From Bacillota bacterium (GTDB lineage Bacteria > Bacillota > Limnochordia > DTU080), in assembly GCA_012840225.1 (NCBI GenBank), contig DULU01000089.1, forward strand, positions 1-64,000: a stretch of DNA of 64,000 nucleotides, given 5' to 3'. The notes under the pieces were generated by a model. The model was not told the DNA's origin. It did no database searches and was given only the letters and a program-made list of their open reading frames with translations. The first letter of the stretch is position 1; every line of letters starts with the position of its first letter. The translations under genes were made by a program, and so were the position numbers. Of this stretch, positions 1 to 8,517 are shown one piece after another.

Positions 1-798
1 ATGGCTGATTATTGCTGGGACCGTCCCGACCTGGTATTTAAAAGCGAGAATGCAGCCCTGGATGAAAAGCTGACTGCCGCCCAGGCCTGGGAGTTGGCCA
101 GAAGAGAGTTTTTCGCCCAAGCCGGTGGGTATAAAATCGGCCCCACCGCCTCCAGCTGCGATCACCAGGTTTTCAGCCAAAAGGACCTGCTCAAGAAAAG
201 CATGATCCGTCCCGACGGCGGGATTCCCGACGAGCTGCGCCGCGGTCAGACCTGCGATACCACGGTGCTGGAACAGGCGAAGAACGCTTCCACCAACTAC
301 ATGGGTTTTCATCGCGACGGCCTGATGGTGGCCTGCGAAGTGGCCTACCGGCGCGGCGATTCCTCTTTGTATGATTATGTAGCTGTGGAAAGCGACGAAG
401 TGTATATCCCTTCCACCGGAGCCAAAATCATCCTGCCGCCGGGCAGAGGCTCGCCGCGGGAAACCCTCACTTTCCTCGTGGCCAATGCCGACAAGGGCGG
501 GCCGATCGTTGATCTACAAGACGGGCACCGGGGCAGTCTAGAGATATTCCTGCGCCGGTATCGTGATCGCCTGCTGCCGCGCCTCGTGGATTGGCGTTAT
601 GAAGACGGGCAATTCGTCGGCGGGCGGCTGGTAGTGGAAGCCTGGCCCGAGGTGTATGTGAAGCGGGTGCTGGCCCAGCTGGAGCCGTTGCGGCCGGTGA
701 TGAGCGCCTGGGTGCCCTTTACCACCTTAACCCATGCCGATCCGCTCGCTCTTCTGGGTGAGCCGCCCCAACCACCCGCACCGCAGTTCAATCATTAA
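1..798 (+). CDS. Unrecognised protein, possibly the C-terminal part of a larger enzyme
   Basis: The reading frame is open from the first base of the window and ends in TAA, giving 265 residues. The ATG at position 1 may be internal, because nothing upstream is visible. There is no signal peptide or membrane segment. The middle contains an Asn-rich stretch (KNASTNYMGFHRDGL) followed by a helical pattern with GDSSLYDYV, which faintly recalls the alpha-barrel of alginate-lyase-like polysaccharide lyases. That resemblance is weak and I would not assign the function from it. The C-terminus is proline-rich. The convergent neighbour is an alpha/beta hydrolase, and carbohydrate genes lie nearby, so a role in sugar or polymer catabolism is possible but unproven. 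Confidence 0.6.
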   Translation: MADYCWDRPDLVFKSENAALDEKLTAAQAWELARREFFAQAGGYKIGPTASSCDHQVFSQKDLLKKSMIRPDGGIPDELRRGQTCDTTVLEQAKNASTNYMGFHRDGLMVACEVAYRRGDSSLYDYVAVESDEVYIPSTGAKIILPPGRGSPRETLTFLVANADKGGPIVDLQDGHRGSLEIFLRRYRDRLLPRLVDWRYEDGQFVGGRLVVEAWPEVYVKRVLAQLEPLRPVMSAWVPFTTLTHADPLALLGEPPQPPAPQFNH

Positions 799-845
799 GC
801 AGTTCAATTATTAATTTATTATAAGATGCCAGTCGAACCTTTAGC

Positions 846-1889
846 TCAATTCACCAGCCAGCGCTCCAGCCAGGCCGCCGCCAGCGCCTGGGAATAATTG
901 GGCACATCATGACCGGCACCAAACAGAAACCAGGCAAAACGCTCCGCCGCTCCCAGGAGGTTATACACGCTATAAAGTTGCCAGCCTACTTCCGGCAGAT
1001 CAGCGGCGCTCTCTGCATACGTCTTGTCGCTCATTCCGGAGATGTTCAAAAAGGCCCGCGGAGCGATCAAGGCGGCAAACTCATGCATATCGAAGGGGAG
1101 TTCCATATCTTTGAGGAAAATCTCCCGTAACATGGGAAAATGAATATACCAGGTGTCGCGGGCCCACGACATACGCTTGGGGTTACCTTCCCAGGTGGTG
1201 AGGCCGCAGCTGGAGACGGCAACTTTGATGCGGGAGTCGAAGGCGGCGAGGAAAATGCTACCATAGCCGCCAAGCGAATGGCCTATGACGCCGATGCGCT
1301 CCGGATCAACTTCATCGGTCAGCTGACAGAGGATATCAACAGCCCGCTCCCCGTCCCAAATGGCTTTGCCCATCATCGACCACCTGGGATGGCGGGCGTA
1401 AAAAGGGCTGGAATCATAAGGCTTCACCCCGGCCGGCTGCCTCTCACCGGAGCAGGCATGGTCGGGAGAAAGGGTGACAAAACCGCGGCGAGCCAGATAG
1501 CGGCCCCAATCCCGGCCGGGAAGCTGGCCCAGGCCCATCTGGGTGTCCTTGGCTTCGGTGCTGGTGCCGTGCAGGCACAAGACAGCGGCATTGGAGAGTC
1601 TTTTTTCTTTGGGCGGGAGGAGCAGGTGCGCTTTCACTTCTTCCCCAGGCTCCACTTCATACCCAATCAGCAGATGACGGTAATCGGGAGTATCGTTCTC
1701 CTCATAACAGTGAAAAACCGGCGGCGGAGGGGAGAAAACAGGCTTCTCGCCCAGATAGAATTCGATTATGCTTTTCAGCTCCGCCCGCCTTTCCGCCCAT
1801 TTTTCCGGTGTATCAATGGCGATATTCCGGCCCTCGACGTCCTTTTTTACCAGCAAGGGACGGACACTGGGAAAGCTTTTTCCGGCCAT
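846..1889 (-). CDS. Alpha/beta hydrolase (dienelactone hydrolase / acetyl-esterase type)
   Basis: This is a cytoplasmic serine hydrolase, probably acting on an ester such as an acetylated sugar. The nucleophile elbow GHSLGGYGS carries the catalytic Ser. The likely acid is the Asp in ISGMSDKTY and the His lies in FGAGHDVP near the C-terminus. An oxyanion-type HGTS follows a predicted strand about 100 residues in. The frame extends upstream to 2192, but that part reads like non-coding DNA. An ATG at 1889 has a purine-rich AAGGAAGAGGGG in front of it and begins MAGKSFPSV, and I prefer it. An ATG at 1964 preceded by AAGGA is the alternative. The gene converges on the unrecognised gene at the left edge. 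Substrate unknown. Confidence 0.8.
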   Translation of the reverse strand: MAGKSFPSVRPLLVKKDVEGRNIAIDTPEKWAERRAELKSIIEFYLGEKPVFSPPPPVFHCYEENDTPDYRHLLIGYEVEPGEEVKAHLLLPPKEKRLSNAAVLCLHGTSTEAKDTQMGLGQLPGRDWGRYLARRGFVTLSPDHACSGERQPAGVKPYDSSPFYARHPRWSMMGKAIWDGERAVDILCQLTDEVDPERIGVIGHSLGGYGSIFLAAFDSRIKVAVSSCGLTTWEGNPKRMSWARDTWYIHFPMLREIFLKDMELPFDMHEFAALIAPRAFLNISGMSDKTYAESAADLPEVGWQLYSVYNLLGAAERFAWFLFGAGHDVPNYSQALAAAWLERWLVN

Positions 1890-2252
1890 GGACAACAATC
1901 CCCTCTTCCTTTTTATTGAAAAGCCAAACAGATCCTTAGTCTTTAGAGTAGCTTTTGCTTCCATATGGTGCCATTCCTTCAAGGAATATAAAGACCGGGA
2001 ATTATGTCTTTGCTGACACCCAAGCAGCACCTCTCCATCCCATTGCCATCCGAAGTGGCTAGGCGCTGGCAACTCAAAGAGGTTGGCTTTTGCCGGCAAT
2101 ACATAGGACTGTATCGGCGGTACCCTGGAAAACCCAGCATTCGATTTCAATAAAACGTGGGCGTCAGTCTTTCTGCTAATCGGAGACTCCATACAGCATC
2201 AATCTAAAACACAAACTTAAGCCCAGCTCATGGGAGCAGTCTGCCTATTTGT

Positions 2253-2975
2253 CTATTTCTGCGGCCTATTGCGCAGCGCCATATACACATCCTCCAAGCA
2301 CATTTTGCCGTCTGTAGTGCGCAACAGCTCCCGCACGTCGACATCGGCTTCCAATCGACCATCGACCAGCAGCCATAGCCGCGTGATATAGTCTTCCAAC
2401 CCTGCGAGGATGTGTGACACGAGGAACGTGAGGCGACCGGCTTGTCGGGCGGCCAGCCATTCTATAGCGCCCAGACGCATTTGCGTGTCTAGAGCAGACA
2501 AAGGCTCGTCGAGCAACACCAACTCTGGATCATTCAAGAAAGCAGTAGCTAAGGCGAGGCGCTGCTTGATTCCGGTAGACAGTCTGGCAATGGATTGCCG
2601 ACCAGGAATATCTAGTTGAGCTAACAACTCCCCGACACGCTGCTTCTGCAAGTGAGAAGGAATAGCTTTCAACTCGGCAAGGTACATCAGCCAGGCTCGA
2701 GGTGACAACTGTTCATGAAAGCCGGGCTTTTGCGGCAAGTAGCCTAGGCGATCGCGATAGGCCATCAAATCACCCCGGATATCGCATCCGTCGACGACAA
2801 TCGTTCCCGCGCTCGGCGTTTCCAGCCCGGCCAATAATTCAAGTAAAACCGACTTGCCGGCGCCGTTGGGACCAACAACGGCAATCACCTCTCCGGTGGC
2901 AGCCGTGGCGTTGATGCTATCCAGCACGATCTTCTCGGAGAATCGTTTTGTCAGCCGTCGCAGCTCAACTTGCAT
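2253..2975 (-). CDS. ABC transporter ATP-binding protein (second module of the ECF operon)
   Basis: This is a single nucleotide-binding domain of about 240 residues. Walker A is GPNGAGKS, the signature is LSTGIKQRLALA (S-T-G instead of S-G-G), and Walker B is LVLLDEP. The D-loop SALD and H-loop His in LVSHIL are present. The frame is open to 3041, but the natural start is the ATG at 2975 (MQVELRRL), which aligns with the beginning of an ABC fold. This start overlaps the end of the upstream permease by 11 bp, so translation is probably coupled. It should energise export with that permease. It is the last gene of a six-gene minus-strand operon. The substrate cannot be read; antimicrobial peptide or lipid export is common for such pairs. 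Confidence 0.9.
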   Translation of the reverse strand: MQVELRRLTKRFSEKIVLDSINATAATGEVIAVVGPNGAGKSVLLELLAGLETPSAGTIVVDGCDIRGDLMAYRDRLGYLPQKPGFHEQLSPRAWLMYLAELKAIPSHLQKQRVGELLAQLDIPGRQSIARLSTGIKQRLALATAFLNDPELVLLDEPLSALDTQMRLGAIEWLAARQAGRLTFLVSHILAGLEDYITRLWLLVDGRLEADVDVRELLRTTDGKMCLEDVYMALRNRPQK

Positions 2976-3843
2976 ATTGCAACATGCTCCAACGCTTGAT
3001 TCTGGCTGCTGCCAGTCGGCAGCTGTATACTGCCAAACCAATGGTCGGCGCCAGCGCCATGGCCAGGCTTTTCAGCGAAAGCGACAACAGCGCGCTGCCG
3101 CCGTGTGTAACCAACGTGAAGGCCAACCATATCAGAACGCCGATAGCGGCTGCAGACTTGCTATCCAAGTGGATTGTGAAGAGCAACAATATGGCTGCGA
3201 AGGCTATGAGGGGCAACAACCAGGCGCAAATGATCATGACAAGCGGGGCCGGCAAACCCTGCCAGGCTGTAAACAAGGAACTGATCATACCAAGAATGAT
3301 GTCGTATGCCACTACCACGGATAGCCTTCCTATTACCAGTTGCATTGGTGTTATAGGGCAGGACTGTTCCCAGGCCGCGACTCGGCTATTATATGAACGA
3401 AAGGCAAAGGCCACTCCCAACGCCGCCAACAAAGGCGCTACAATGAACAGGGGCGCAATGTGGTATCTTTCAAAAAGCGCTGGAGAGGTCAGCAGCCCGC
3501 CAAGAAACATGATGACGGCCGTGGCCAGCCAAAAAGACATGCTCAACAAGCGCATTTGCGGCACGACCATAGCGAACAACGGTGCCAATCGGGCAGGCAC
3601 GACACCTGGATACCGAGCACTGCGACGTGAGGCTAGCATTTGGCGGCGAAACGAAAGCGTGCCGGCTTGTGGCCGCAGACGCGCTTGATCTGCCTTTAAC
3701 CGCTGTAACAGCGCTTCCTGCGCTTCTGAGTTGGGTATAGGTACATGCTCGGCTTGCAAGGCAGCCTCCAATTTGGATAACACCGCGCTATCAGGCTGGG
3801 GCAATCCAGCGTCGACATATGCTTGCCATAGCTTTTTCACCAC
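2965..3843 (-). CDS. ABC-2-like permease with a soluble N-terminal extension
   Basis: This 292-residue integral membrane protein has about 90 soluble N-terminal residues followed by roughly six membrane segments. The hydrophilic motif W-E-Q-S-C-P-I-T-P just before a helix matches the E-V-x-x-x-L-P element of the other two permeases in this operon, so it is probably the permease for the ATPase that overlaps its end. The N-terminus (MVKKLWQAYVDAG, then a charged helical stretch) starts 7 bp inside the end of the sigma factor gene. Anti-sigma factors are commonly encoded at that position. It has no zinc-finger HxxxCxxC signature, so anti-sigma activity is only a hypothesis. No signal peptide is visible. 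Confidence 0.75.
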   Translation of the reverse strand: MVKKLWQAYVDAGLPQPDSAVLSKLEAALQAEHVPIPNSEAQEALLQRLKADQARLRPQAGTLSFRRQMLASRRSARYPGVVPARLAPLFAMVVPQMRLLSMSFWLATAVIMFLGGLLTSPALFERYHIAPLFIVAPLLAALGVAFAFRSYNSRVAAWEQSCPITPMQLVIGRLSVVVAYDIILGMISSLFTAWQGLPAPLVMIICAWLLPLIAFAAILLLFTIHLDSKSAAAIGVLIWLAFTLVTHGGSALLSLSLKSLAMALAPTIGLAVYSCRLAAARIKRWSMLQYAS

Positions 3844-4415
3844 ACTGCCGCCTTTCTTCTAACAAACTCCGGCTCAGTGAGCATGTCATGCAACCTGCGC
3901 AATGCGCTATGCAGACGGGACTTGACCGTTCCAACGGGAACATTGAGAATGCAGGCGATAGTCGCCAGATCCATATCTTCGTAATAACGCAGCACTATCA
4001 CTTCAGCATGGCGTGGATTGAGCCGGCGCAGCAAATCGGCAATGTAGAATCGTTCGTCTGTCGATTCGGGGGCACATGTGGCAAGCGCATCAGACTCCCA
4101 TTCGCCGACCGGCTGCTCGCGCCGGCTCGGCCGCCGTTGTTGGTCGCGACATAGCCGAGTGGCTATCTGATACAGGTAACTGCGCAGTTTGGTAGGGTCC
4201 CGCAATTGCTCGAGGCTCGTCAACAGGCGGATAAACGACTCCTGCACCACATCCTCGGCTGCTGTCGGTTCACCCAACAACCGGAAAGCGTAACGCAACA
4301 ACGGAGCTTGGTAGCGGGCAACCAAGACCTCAATGCACGCGCTGTCGCCGCTCCTTAACGAGGCGACGATGTCCGCGTCACTAATGCAATTTTCCTTGCT
4401 GGCATCCGCATTCAT
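3837..4415 (-). CDS. ECF-type RNA polymerase sigma factor
   Basis: The protein has 192 residues, the usual size of group 4 sigma factors. Region 2 is seen in YQAPLLRYAFRLLGEPTAAE with the DVVQESFIRLL helix, and region 4 in LNPRHAEVIVLRYYEDMDLA followed by the helix-turn-helix NVPVGTVKSRLHSALRRL. It should bind core RNA polymerase and direct it to a small regulon, commonly including its own operon. The ATG is preceded by AAAGGCGG and lies 3 bp after the upstream permease stop. Its 3' end overlaps the next permease by 7 bp. Being locked between two ABC exporter modules suggests it controls or senses their function. No separate anti-sigma gene is visible. Confidence 0.92.
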   Translation of the reverse strand: MNADASKENCISDADIVASLRSGDSACIEVLVARYQAPLLRYAFRLLGEPTAAEDVVQESFIRLLTSLEQLRDPTKLRSYLYQIATRLCRDQQRRPSRREQPVGEWESDALATCAPESTDERFYIADLLRRLNPRHAEVIVLRYYEDMDLATIACILNVPVGTVKSRLHSALRRLHDMLTEPEFVRRKAAVW

Positions 4416-4418
4416 TCG

Positions 4419-5105
4419 CTACCGCCTTTGCAATCCTAGATTCGAGCGACGCTGGCGACTGTAACACACTACCGCTAACACAAGGAGGCCTAGACCTGCG
4501 CTTGCCAACATACAACGGTTCGTGACCAACGGCACGGTTCCTGTGCCACGGCTGACCTGGTACAAAAAGAAGGCGCCGGATATCTGGCCATTGGTCAGAG
4601 CGTCCACCAGCATGTAAACACTTCCCGCGCCTAACCCGGTGATCCAATTGCCTCCGACAACAGAGGCAGTTTGTGTCAGGCCGAAGAGAAACAAGGCGGG
4701 AAGAGCAAACGCCTGCCAGGCCAAGCACCGGTCCAGCCCTGCATATTGGTGGAGGAGTTCGATGATGAAGGCGACAAAGCTTGATATCAGTATTGTGGCG
4801 ACGATGATCCGCTCTATGGTGATGCGACACATACTTGTCGGCAGGGAGTGCAGCACTTCTGCAAAACCACTGTCGTGATCAATTGTCAATAGGTGGCAGA
4901 ACGCTGCCAGCACGCCCAGCGGAACGATCATTTCAAGAACGAATAGAGCATGCCTCTGGCTAGTCATTGGTTGACTCTCATCGAAGGTTGCCAATACCCC
5001 GATCACGACCGCCAACACGATGATTGCTGTGGCGGCCATGTGCGCGGAGCGGCAAATGCGCAATGTATGCCACAGGCGCTGCAGCCAGCCAGGATTATTG
5101 CCCAC
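4419..5105 (-). CDS. ABC-2-type permease (first module, second permease)
   Basis: This membrane protein has about 228 residues and six predicted transmembrane segments. A hydrophilic E-V-L-H-S-L-P motif sits between segments two and three and matches E-V-F-Y-T-L-P in the preceding permease, so the two are probably paralogues that form a heterodimer. An in-frame ATG exists at 5153, but the GTG at 5105 is a better start. It has GGGAGG eight bases upstream, the same arrangement as the operon's first gene, and reduces the overlap with the upstream permease to 11 bp. It should form the membrane channel driven by the ATPase at 6153-7046. Substrate unknown. Confidence 0.8.
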   Translation of the reverse strand: MGNNPGWLQRLWHTLRICRSAHMAATAIIVLAVVIGVLATFDESQPMTSQRHALFVLEMIVPLGVLAAFCHLLTIDHDSGFAEVLHSLPTSMCRITIERIIVATILISSFVAFIIELLHQYAGLDRCLAWQAFALPALFLFGLTQTASVVGGNWITGLGAGSVYMLVDALTNGQISGAFFLYQVSRGTGTVPLVTNRCMLASAGLGLLVLAVVCYSRQRRSNLGLQRR

Positions 5106-6156
5106 TGTAAACAGCCTCCCAGTCGTCCCAGGTGATGGCGCGTTGTGCAGCAAGTTCTAAAAGCTGGCGCAGGGTTTTGCCAACTAGAGCGCTGCCGCCT
5201 GCTTGTTTTTGTCTATGCAGCTCCAACACTACTTCGGCAATTCGCCTTTGCGTGGTGTTGGGCGCTTCAGTGTTGGCGGCGGTTTGGGCGTAACGGGCCA
5301 GCGCCTGTTCGCTCACCCCGGCGCCGATGTGATCCAGCCACAGCAGAGTAAGGTAGGACGCCGCGCCTGCCAGCACCGGGCTTTCCTCGTAAAACCCATG
5401 CCCATGACTTCTGTTCCACAAGGCTTGTTGCAAAGCAGAGTTGAGCGGAGCGGCCGCCCAGCGCAGGCTGGCGCTGTGACCTCGCTGATAACGGAAGAAA
5501 CCGTTGAGAGCGCTGAATCCATACGGCACCGAATCGATCGTAAGGAAGGATAAGCCCAGAACCAGATTAAAGCCATCGATCCGGGCTAACCCATTCAAGC
5601 CCATCATACCGAAGAGCCAAAAAAGCAGGACAACATAGCGTAGCCGCACGTTGCGGAAGACGGCGGTTAGGAACATGGCGACGCTCAGACCACCCAGGCC
5701 GGCAAGAATCATTTGGCCGACGGCCAACGCCCATGCGGATGCTACCGTGGCGTCGATATAGCCTTGGCCAATGATCGGTACGAGGAAAATTGCTGCAACG
5801 CAGCCGAAATGCGGCAGCAGCGACAGCGCAGCGCCAAGGGTTTTACCTGTGTATATCGCCCGGCTGTCAACAGGTAGGGTGTAGAAGACTTCCGAGAATT
5901 GTTCCGTTTGCTCCCTGCCGGTGCAATTGAGCGTGACAAAGCCGGCGACTACAAAGATGATGGGCACGACTCCGTCGGCAAGTTGCGCTGCGAGGTTGCC
6001 GGGAGCAAGCTCCCAGTTATCGGTTAGTCCAAACAAAATGTAGCCTATAAGCACGAGCAAGGAAAACCAATAACCTTTGCTGTGCAGTTGCAAGCGCCAT
6101 TCGAGCGATGCTATGGCCTGGACCGGATTGGTTTGTTGCGATGCTACCGTTCTCAT
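5095..6156 (-). CDS. ABC-2-type permease with C-terminal cytosolic tail (first module)
   Basis: The protein has 353 residues. Residues 1-250 hold about six membrane segments and the hydrophilic E-V-F-Y-T-L-P loop shared with the next permease. The last roughly 100 residues are soluble and helical, with the motif QRRIAEVVLELHRQ. The start ATG overlaps the TGA of the ATPase gene in an ATGA tetranucleotide, so translation is coupled. The protein is predicted to pair with the downstream permease and the upstream ATPase in one exporter. The soluble tail is unusual for ABC-2 permeases and could be a regulatory domain; I do not recognise it. Confidence 0.8.
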   Translation of the reverse strand: MRTVASQQTNPVQAIASLEWRLQLHSKGYWFSLLVLIGYILFGLTDNWELAPGNLAAQLADGVVPIIFVVAGFVTLNCTGREQTEQFSEVFYTLPVDSRAIYTGKTLGAALSLLPHFGCVAAIFLVPIIGQGYIDATVASAWALAVGQMILAGLGGLSVAMFLTAVFRNVRLRYVVLLFWLFGMMGLNGLARIDGFNLVLGLSFLTIDSVPYGFSALNGFFRYQRGHSASLRWAAAPLNSALQQALWNRSHGHGFYEESPVLAGAASYLTLLWLDHIGAGVSEQALARYAQTAANTEAPNTTQRRIAEVVLELHRQKQAGGSALVGKTLRQLLELAAQRAITWDDWEAVYSGQ

Positions 6157-7046
6157 TTTGAGTCACCTCTGCAGGCGCCCATAATGACTAAATAGCCATC
6201 TTCCAGCGATGGTTCTGCAGGCGTAGAGTCTGGCGTAGGTGGATGCGGGCAGATTACCCTCCCAATCCTGCCGGTTCGTGTCGGCCGTGTGGCCACCACG
6301 CAGGCATAAGCAGGCAACGACTCGGGCGCGCCGTCATTAACGTGTGTTTCCCAGACCATTCCGTAAGCTGCCTTGGCCAGCGCAGTCGGTTCACCGGTGA
6401 AAAGCAACTTTCCCTGACTAATAACAGCTAGGTGGCCACAGCTTTTCTCCACGTCGCCGACGATGTGCGTCGATAAGATGACGGTGCGCTCGTTGGCGAG
6501 ATCCGCCAGCAAGTTGCGGAAACGAATGCGCTCTTCCGGGTCGAGACCGGCAGTCGGCTCGTCGACAATCAATATCCGAGGCGAGCCGAGTAGCGCCTGG
6601 GCAATGCCTAACCGCTGCTTCATGCCGCCGGAGAGGTGCCGCACCTGTAGTCGTCTCTCCTTGGTCAGGTGCACCAACGAGAGCACGCGTTCCAGCTCTT
6701 GCCGTCTGGCTTGTGCATCGTTGATGTCTTTTAGCAAAGCTATGTAGTCCAGCGTCTGTTCAATCGTGAGTTGGCGGTAGGTGTTGAAATCCTGAGGCAA
6801 ATAGCCAAGCAGTGGCCGCACTAAATCGGGCTGCTGGGCGACGTCATGCCCGAAAATTACGGCGCGCCCGCCGGTAGGGCGCAGCAATGTTGCCAAGATG
6901 CGCAGCAGGGTGGTTTTTCCCGCGCCATTGGGACCGAGAATGCCGAACATACCCTTGTTTAGCTCAAGGTCAATGCTGTCCAGCGCCGGTTTGCGGCTGC
7001 GCGGGTAGCGCATGCTCAAACTTTCGAGTATCACAGTATGCTCCAC
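6153..7046 (-). CDS. ABC transporter ATP-binding protein (first gene of the ECF operon)
   Basis: This nucleotide-binding protein of about 297 residues carries Walker A GPNGAGKT, Q-loop LPQD, signature LSGGMKQRLGIA, Walker B ILIVDEP, D-loop AGLD and H-loop STHI. The region after residue about 210 is the accessory tail typical of drug or peptide exporter ATPases. The frame is open to 7109, but a GTG at 7046 has a near-perfect GGGAGG eight bases upstream and gives the standard beginning of an ABC domain (MEHTVILESL). It ends in an ATGA overlap with the first permease. The operon promoter should lie between 7047 and about 7250; I could not identify clear -35 and -10 boxes there. Confidence 0.92.
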   Translation of the reverse strand: MEHTVILESLSMRYPRSRKPALDSIDLELNKGMFGILGPNGAGKTTLLRILATLLRPTGGRAVIFGHDVAQQPDLVRPLLGYLPQDFNTYRQLTIEQTLDYIALLKDINDAQARRQELERVLSLVHLTKERRLQVRHLSGGMKQRLGIAQALLGSPRILIVDEPTAGLDPEERIRFRNLLADLANERTVILSTHIVGDVEKSCGHLAVISQGKLLFTGEPTALAKAAYGMVWETHVNDGAPESLPAYACVVATRPTRTGRIGRVICPHPPTPDSTPAEPSLEDGYLVIMGACRGDSK

Positions 7047-7249
7047 TGCAAATGCCTCCCAAACCACGTCGTCATTACCATGACGTTTGCAGGGAGCGGA
7101 AACGTTCATTCTTTGTGGAGTCGGGCTTCTATCGTTCTGCTAGCTTGCAGATATGTAACCACCTGCCGAAGTCAGGCTTGACAAAATTTGCACATCTCCC
7201 GCTTCTAGGAGCGATCTTCTGGATAGCGGATAATTATGAAGGCGATCCT

Positions 7250-7540
7250 GTGAACGGCGAGAAAGATAGTAGTCAGGTTGATTTGAAAATGCATATTAAG
7301 TTAGCAGTCCACTTGAGAAAAGCTCTCCAAATATTGGGCGGGCTAATGATAACTGTCGGCGCAGCAAGCGCTATTGCCGCTATTATGGAAATCGGTGTCT
7401 ACAGCCGCTTCACACCGGGCTGTCCTTTCTACTATGAAGGGTATGGCGCCGGTGCTTTGTTATTTGCCATCATCACCTGGTCAGTGGTGGCATATATAGC
7501 TTCGGCTGCCATAGGTCTGGGGGTTGGTGGTGTGCCTTGA
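7250..7540 (+). CDS. Small membrane protein, unknown function
   Basis: This frame encodes about 96 residues from a GTG at 7250 preceded by GAAGG, or 83 residues from the ATG at 7289. Two strongly hydrophobic stretches (around LQILGGLMITVGAASAIAAI and GALLFAIITWSVVAYIASAA) predict two transmembrane helices separated by a loop with a Cys and several Tyr. The frame stays open further upstream inside the ATPase gene's opposite strand, but that part is a shadow. It lies divergently from the ECF/ABC operon and just upstream of another membrane protein gene. I do not recognise the family. Confidence 0.5.
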   Translation: MNGEKDSSQVDLKMHIKLAVHLRKALQILGGLMITVGAASAIAAIMEIGVYSRFTPGCPFYYEGYGAGALLFAIITWSVVAYIASAAIGLGVGGVP

Positions 7541-7560
7541 GTATTCACCCTTTGTTCACC

Positions 7561-7588
7561 CTTTTGGCATAACAATAGGGCCTATAAT
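7561..7588 (+). promoter_or_regulatory. Candidate promoter with a tandem TTCACCCTTT element just upstream
   Basis: A perfect -10 hexamer TATAAT lies at 7583-7588 with only a weak -35 (CTTTTG, 16 bp upstream). Just before it, TTCACCCTTT is repeated almost in tandem (about 7543-7564). It would serve the membrane protein gene at 7666. The position and -10 are convincing; the -35 is poor. Confidence 0.35.
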
Positions 7589-7665
7589 AGTCTTAGCAGT
7601 TGTTCTGGCAGCGGCTCGGAGCGCCGACTAAATTATTCAATATTTAAAGGAGCCAATGCAATATA

Positions 7666-8457
7666 ATGAGTCGGATAACTATACTGCTCGGTATCGCTTT
7701 GCTTTTATGGTTGATCAGGAAAGGCCGGGGGGATTTAGCCAAAATCAGGCCGCGCCTCAGGCTGATATTGTGCCGCCCCTGGGCCGCCGTGACCAGCGGC
7801 GCTCTCGCCATGTTAGTGGTGCTTTTACTCCTCTATGTCTTGGACATGGTCACCATTGCCCGGGAGCAGATGGGAAAAATGCTCCTGAGCTTCTCCATAC
7901 TAACCGTCCTCGGCGCCATCGCCGGTTTTACCAGGCAGAAGATCAGAAAGCGTTGGCCGGATGTCCTCGATGCCGGCAAGGTGGACCGAAGAGGCAAAGC
8001 CGGGGAAGGGAGCGGCATCCAAATAGACCAGCTACTCATCCCGCTTTTCTTTTCCTGGCTTGTCTGGCTGGTATTAATCTTTGTCGACAACAGGCTGGTA
8101 GGGCTCATCGATATGCTCGTGATCGCCTATCCCTTTTTCGTCATTTTATCCATCCCGTTTTGGGCTTTTTGGTCGTTTATCCAAACCGGCCTGCTGGGCT
8201 GGCTGGGGGGCCTCAGCCGGCAGCAATACCTGGAGCTGGAAGCCCGCGAGGTGCTCCTGCAAGACGATCTGGTTCAGCCTTGGTTGGACCAGCTGACTAT
8301 CACTGCCGACCCAGCCGGACGCCGTTACATCATCTCCGGCTCTCTACCCGATCAGAAGGTCATGGCGGCCGTCATCAAGCTCCTGCAGGGCTTCAATTTG
8401 ATGGAAATCGATACCACCGCGGTGAAGATCGACCCCCATCTGCTGCCGGGAAAATGA
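7666..8457 (+). CDS. Membrane protein of unknown function
   Basis: The protein has 263 residues with an N-terminal membrane anchor (about residues 4-17), then further hydrophobic segments near 42-62, 70-88, 125-145 and 148-180. A soluble C-terminal domain of about 70 residues is predicted alpha/beta (QLTITADPAGRRYIISGSLP) and may be a small regulatory domain. AAAGGAG lies 13 bases before the ATG. A second ATG at 7656, nearer the ribosome binding site, opens a different frame that looks like a shadow. No catalytic motif is recognisable. Its neighbours give no clear functional link. Confidence 0.75.
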   Translation: MSRITILLGIALLLWLIRKGRGDLAKIRPRLRLILCRPWAAVTSGALAMLVVLLLLYVLDMVTIAREQMGKMLLSFSILTVLGAIAGFTRQKIRKRWPDVLDAGKVDRRGKAGEGSGIQIDQLLIPLFFSWLVWLVLIFVDNRLVGLIDMLVIAYPFFVILSIPFWAFWSFIQTGLLGWLGGLSRQQYLELEAREVLLQDDLVQPWLDQLTITADPAGRRYIISGSLPDQKVMAAVIKLLQGFNLMEIDTTAVKIDPHLLPGK

Positions 8458-8517
8458 GAAGCGGAAGAATTATGGGCAGAAGGATGAAGGGCGTAAGATG
8501 TCGCCTTCTGTCCGTCC

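Noticed and set aside
846..2192. Full-length 448-residue reading of the first hydrolase
   Set aside because: The N-terminal 76-101 residues have no family similarity and no start signal at 2192; internal ATGs with ribosome binding sites fit better.
7178..7206. Perfect TTGACA as a promoter for the small membrane protein
   Set aside because: No -10 hexamer lies 16-18 bp downstream (GCTTCT at 17 bp), so it is probably chance.
6887..7249. Plus-strand extension of the small membrane protein into the ABC ATPase gene
   Set aside because: It is Cys/Pro/Arg-rich shadow sequence opposite a certain gene; coding character starts only near 7250.
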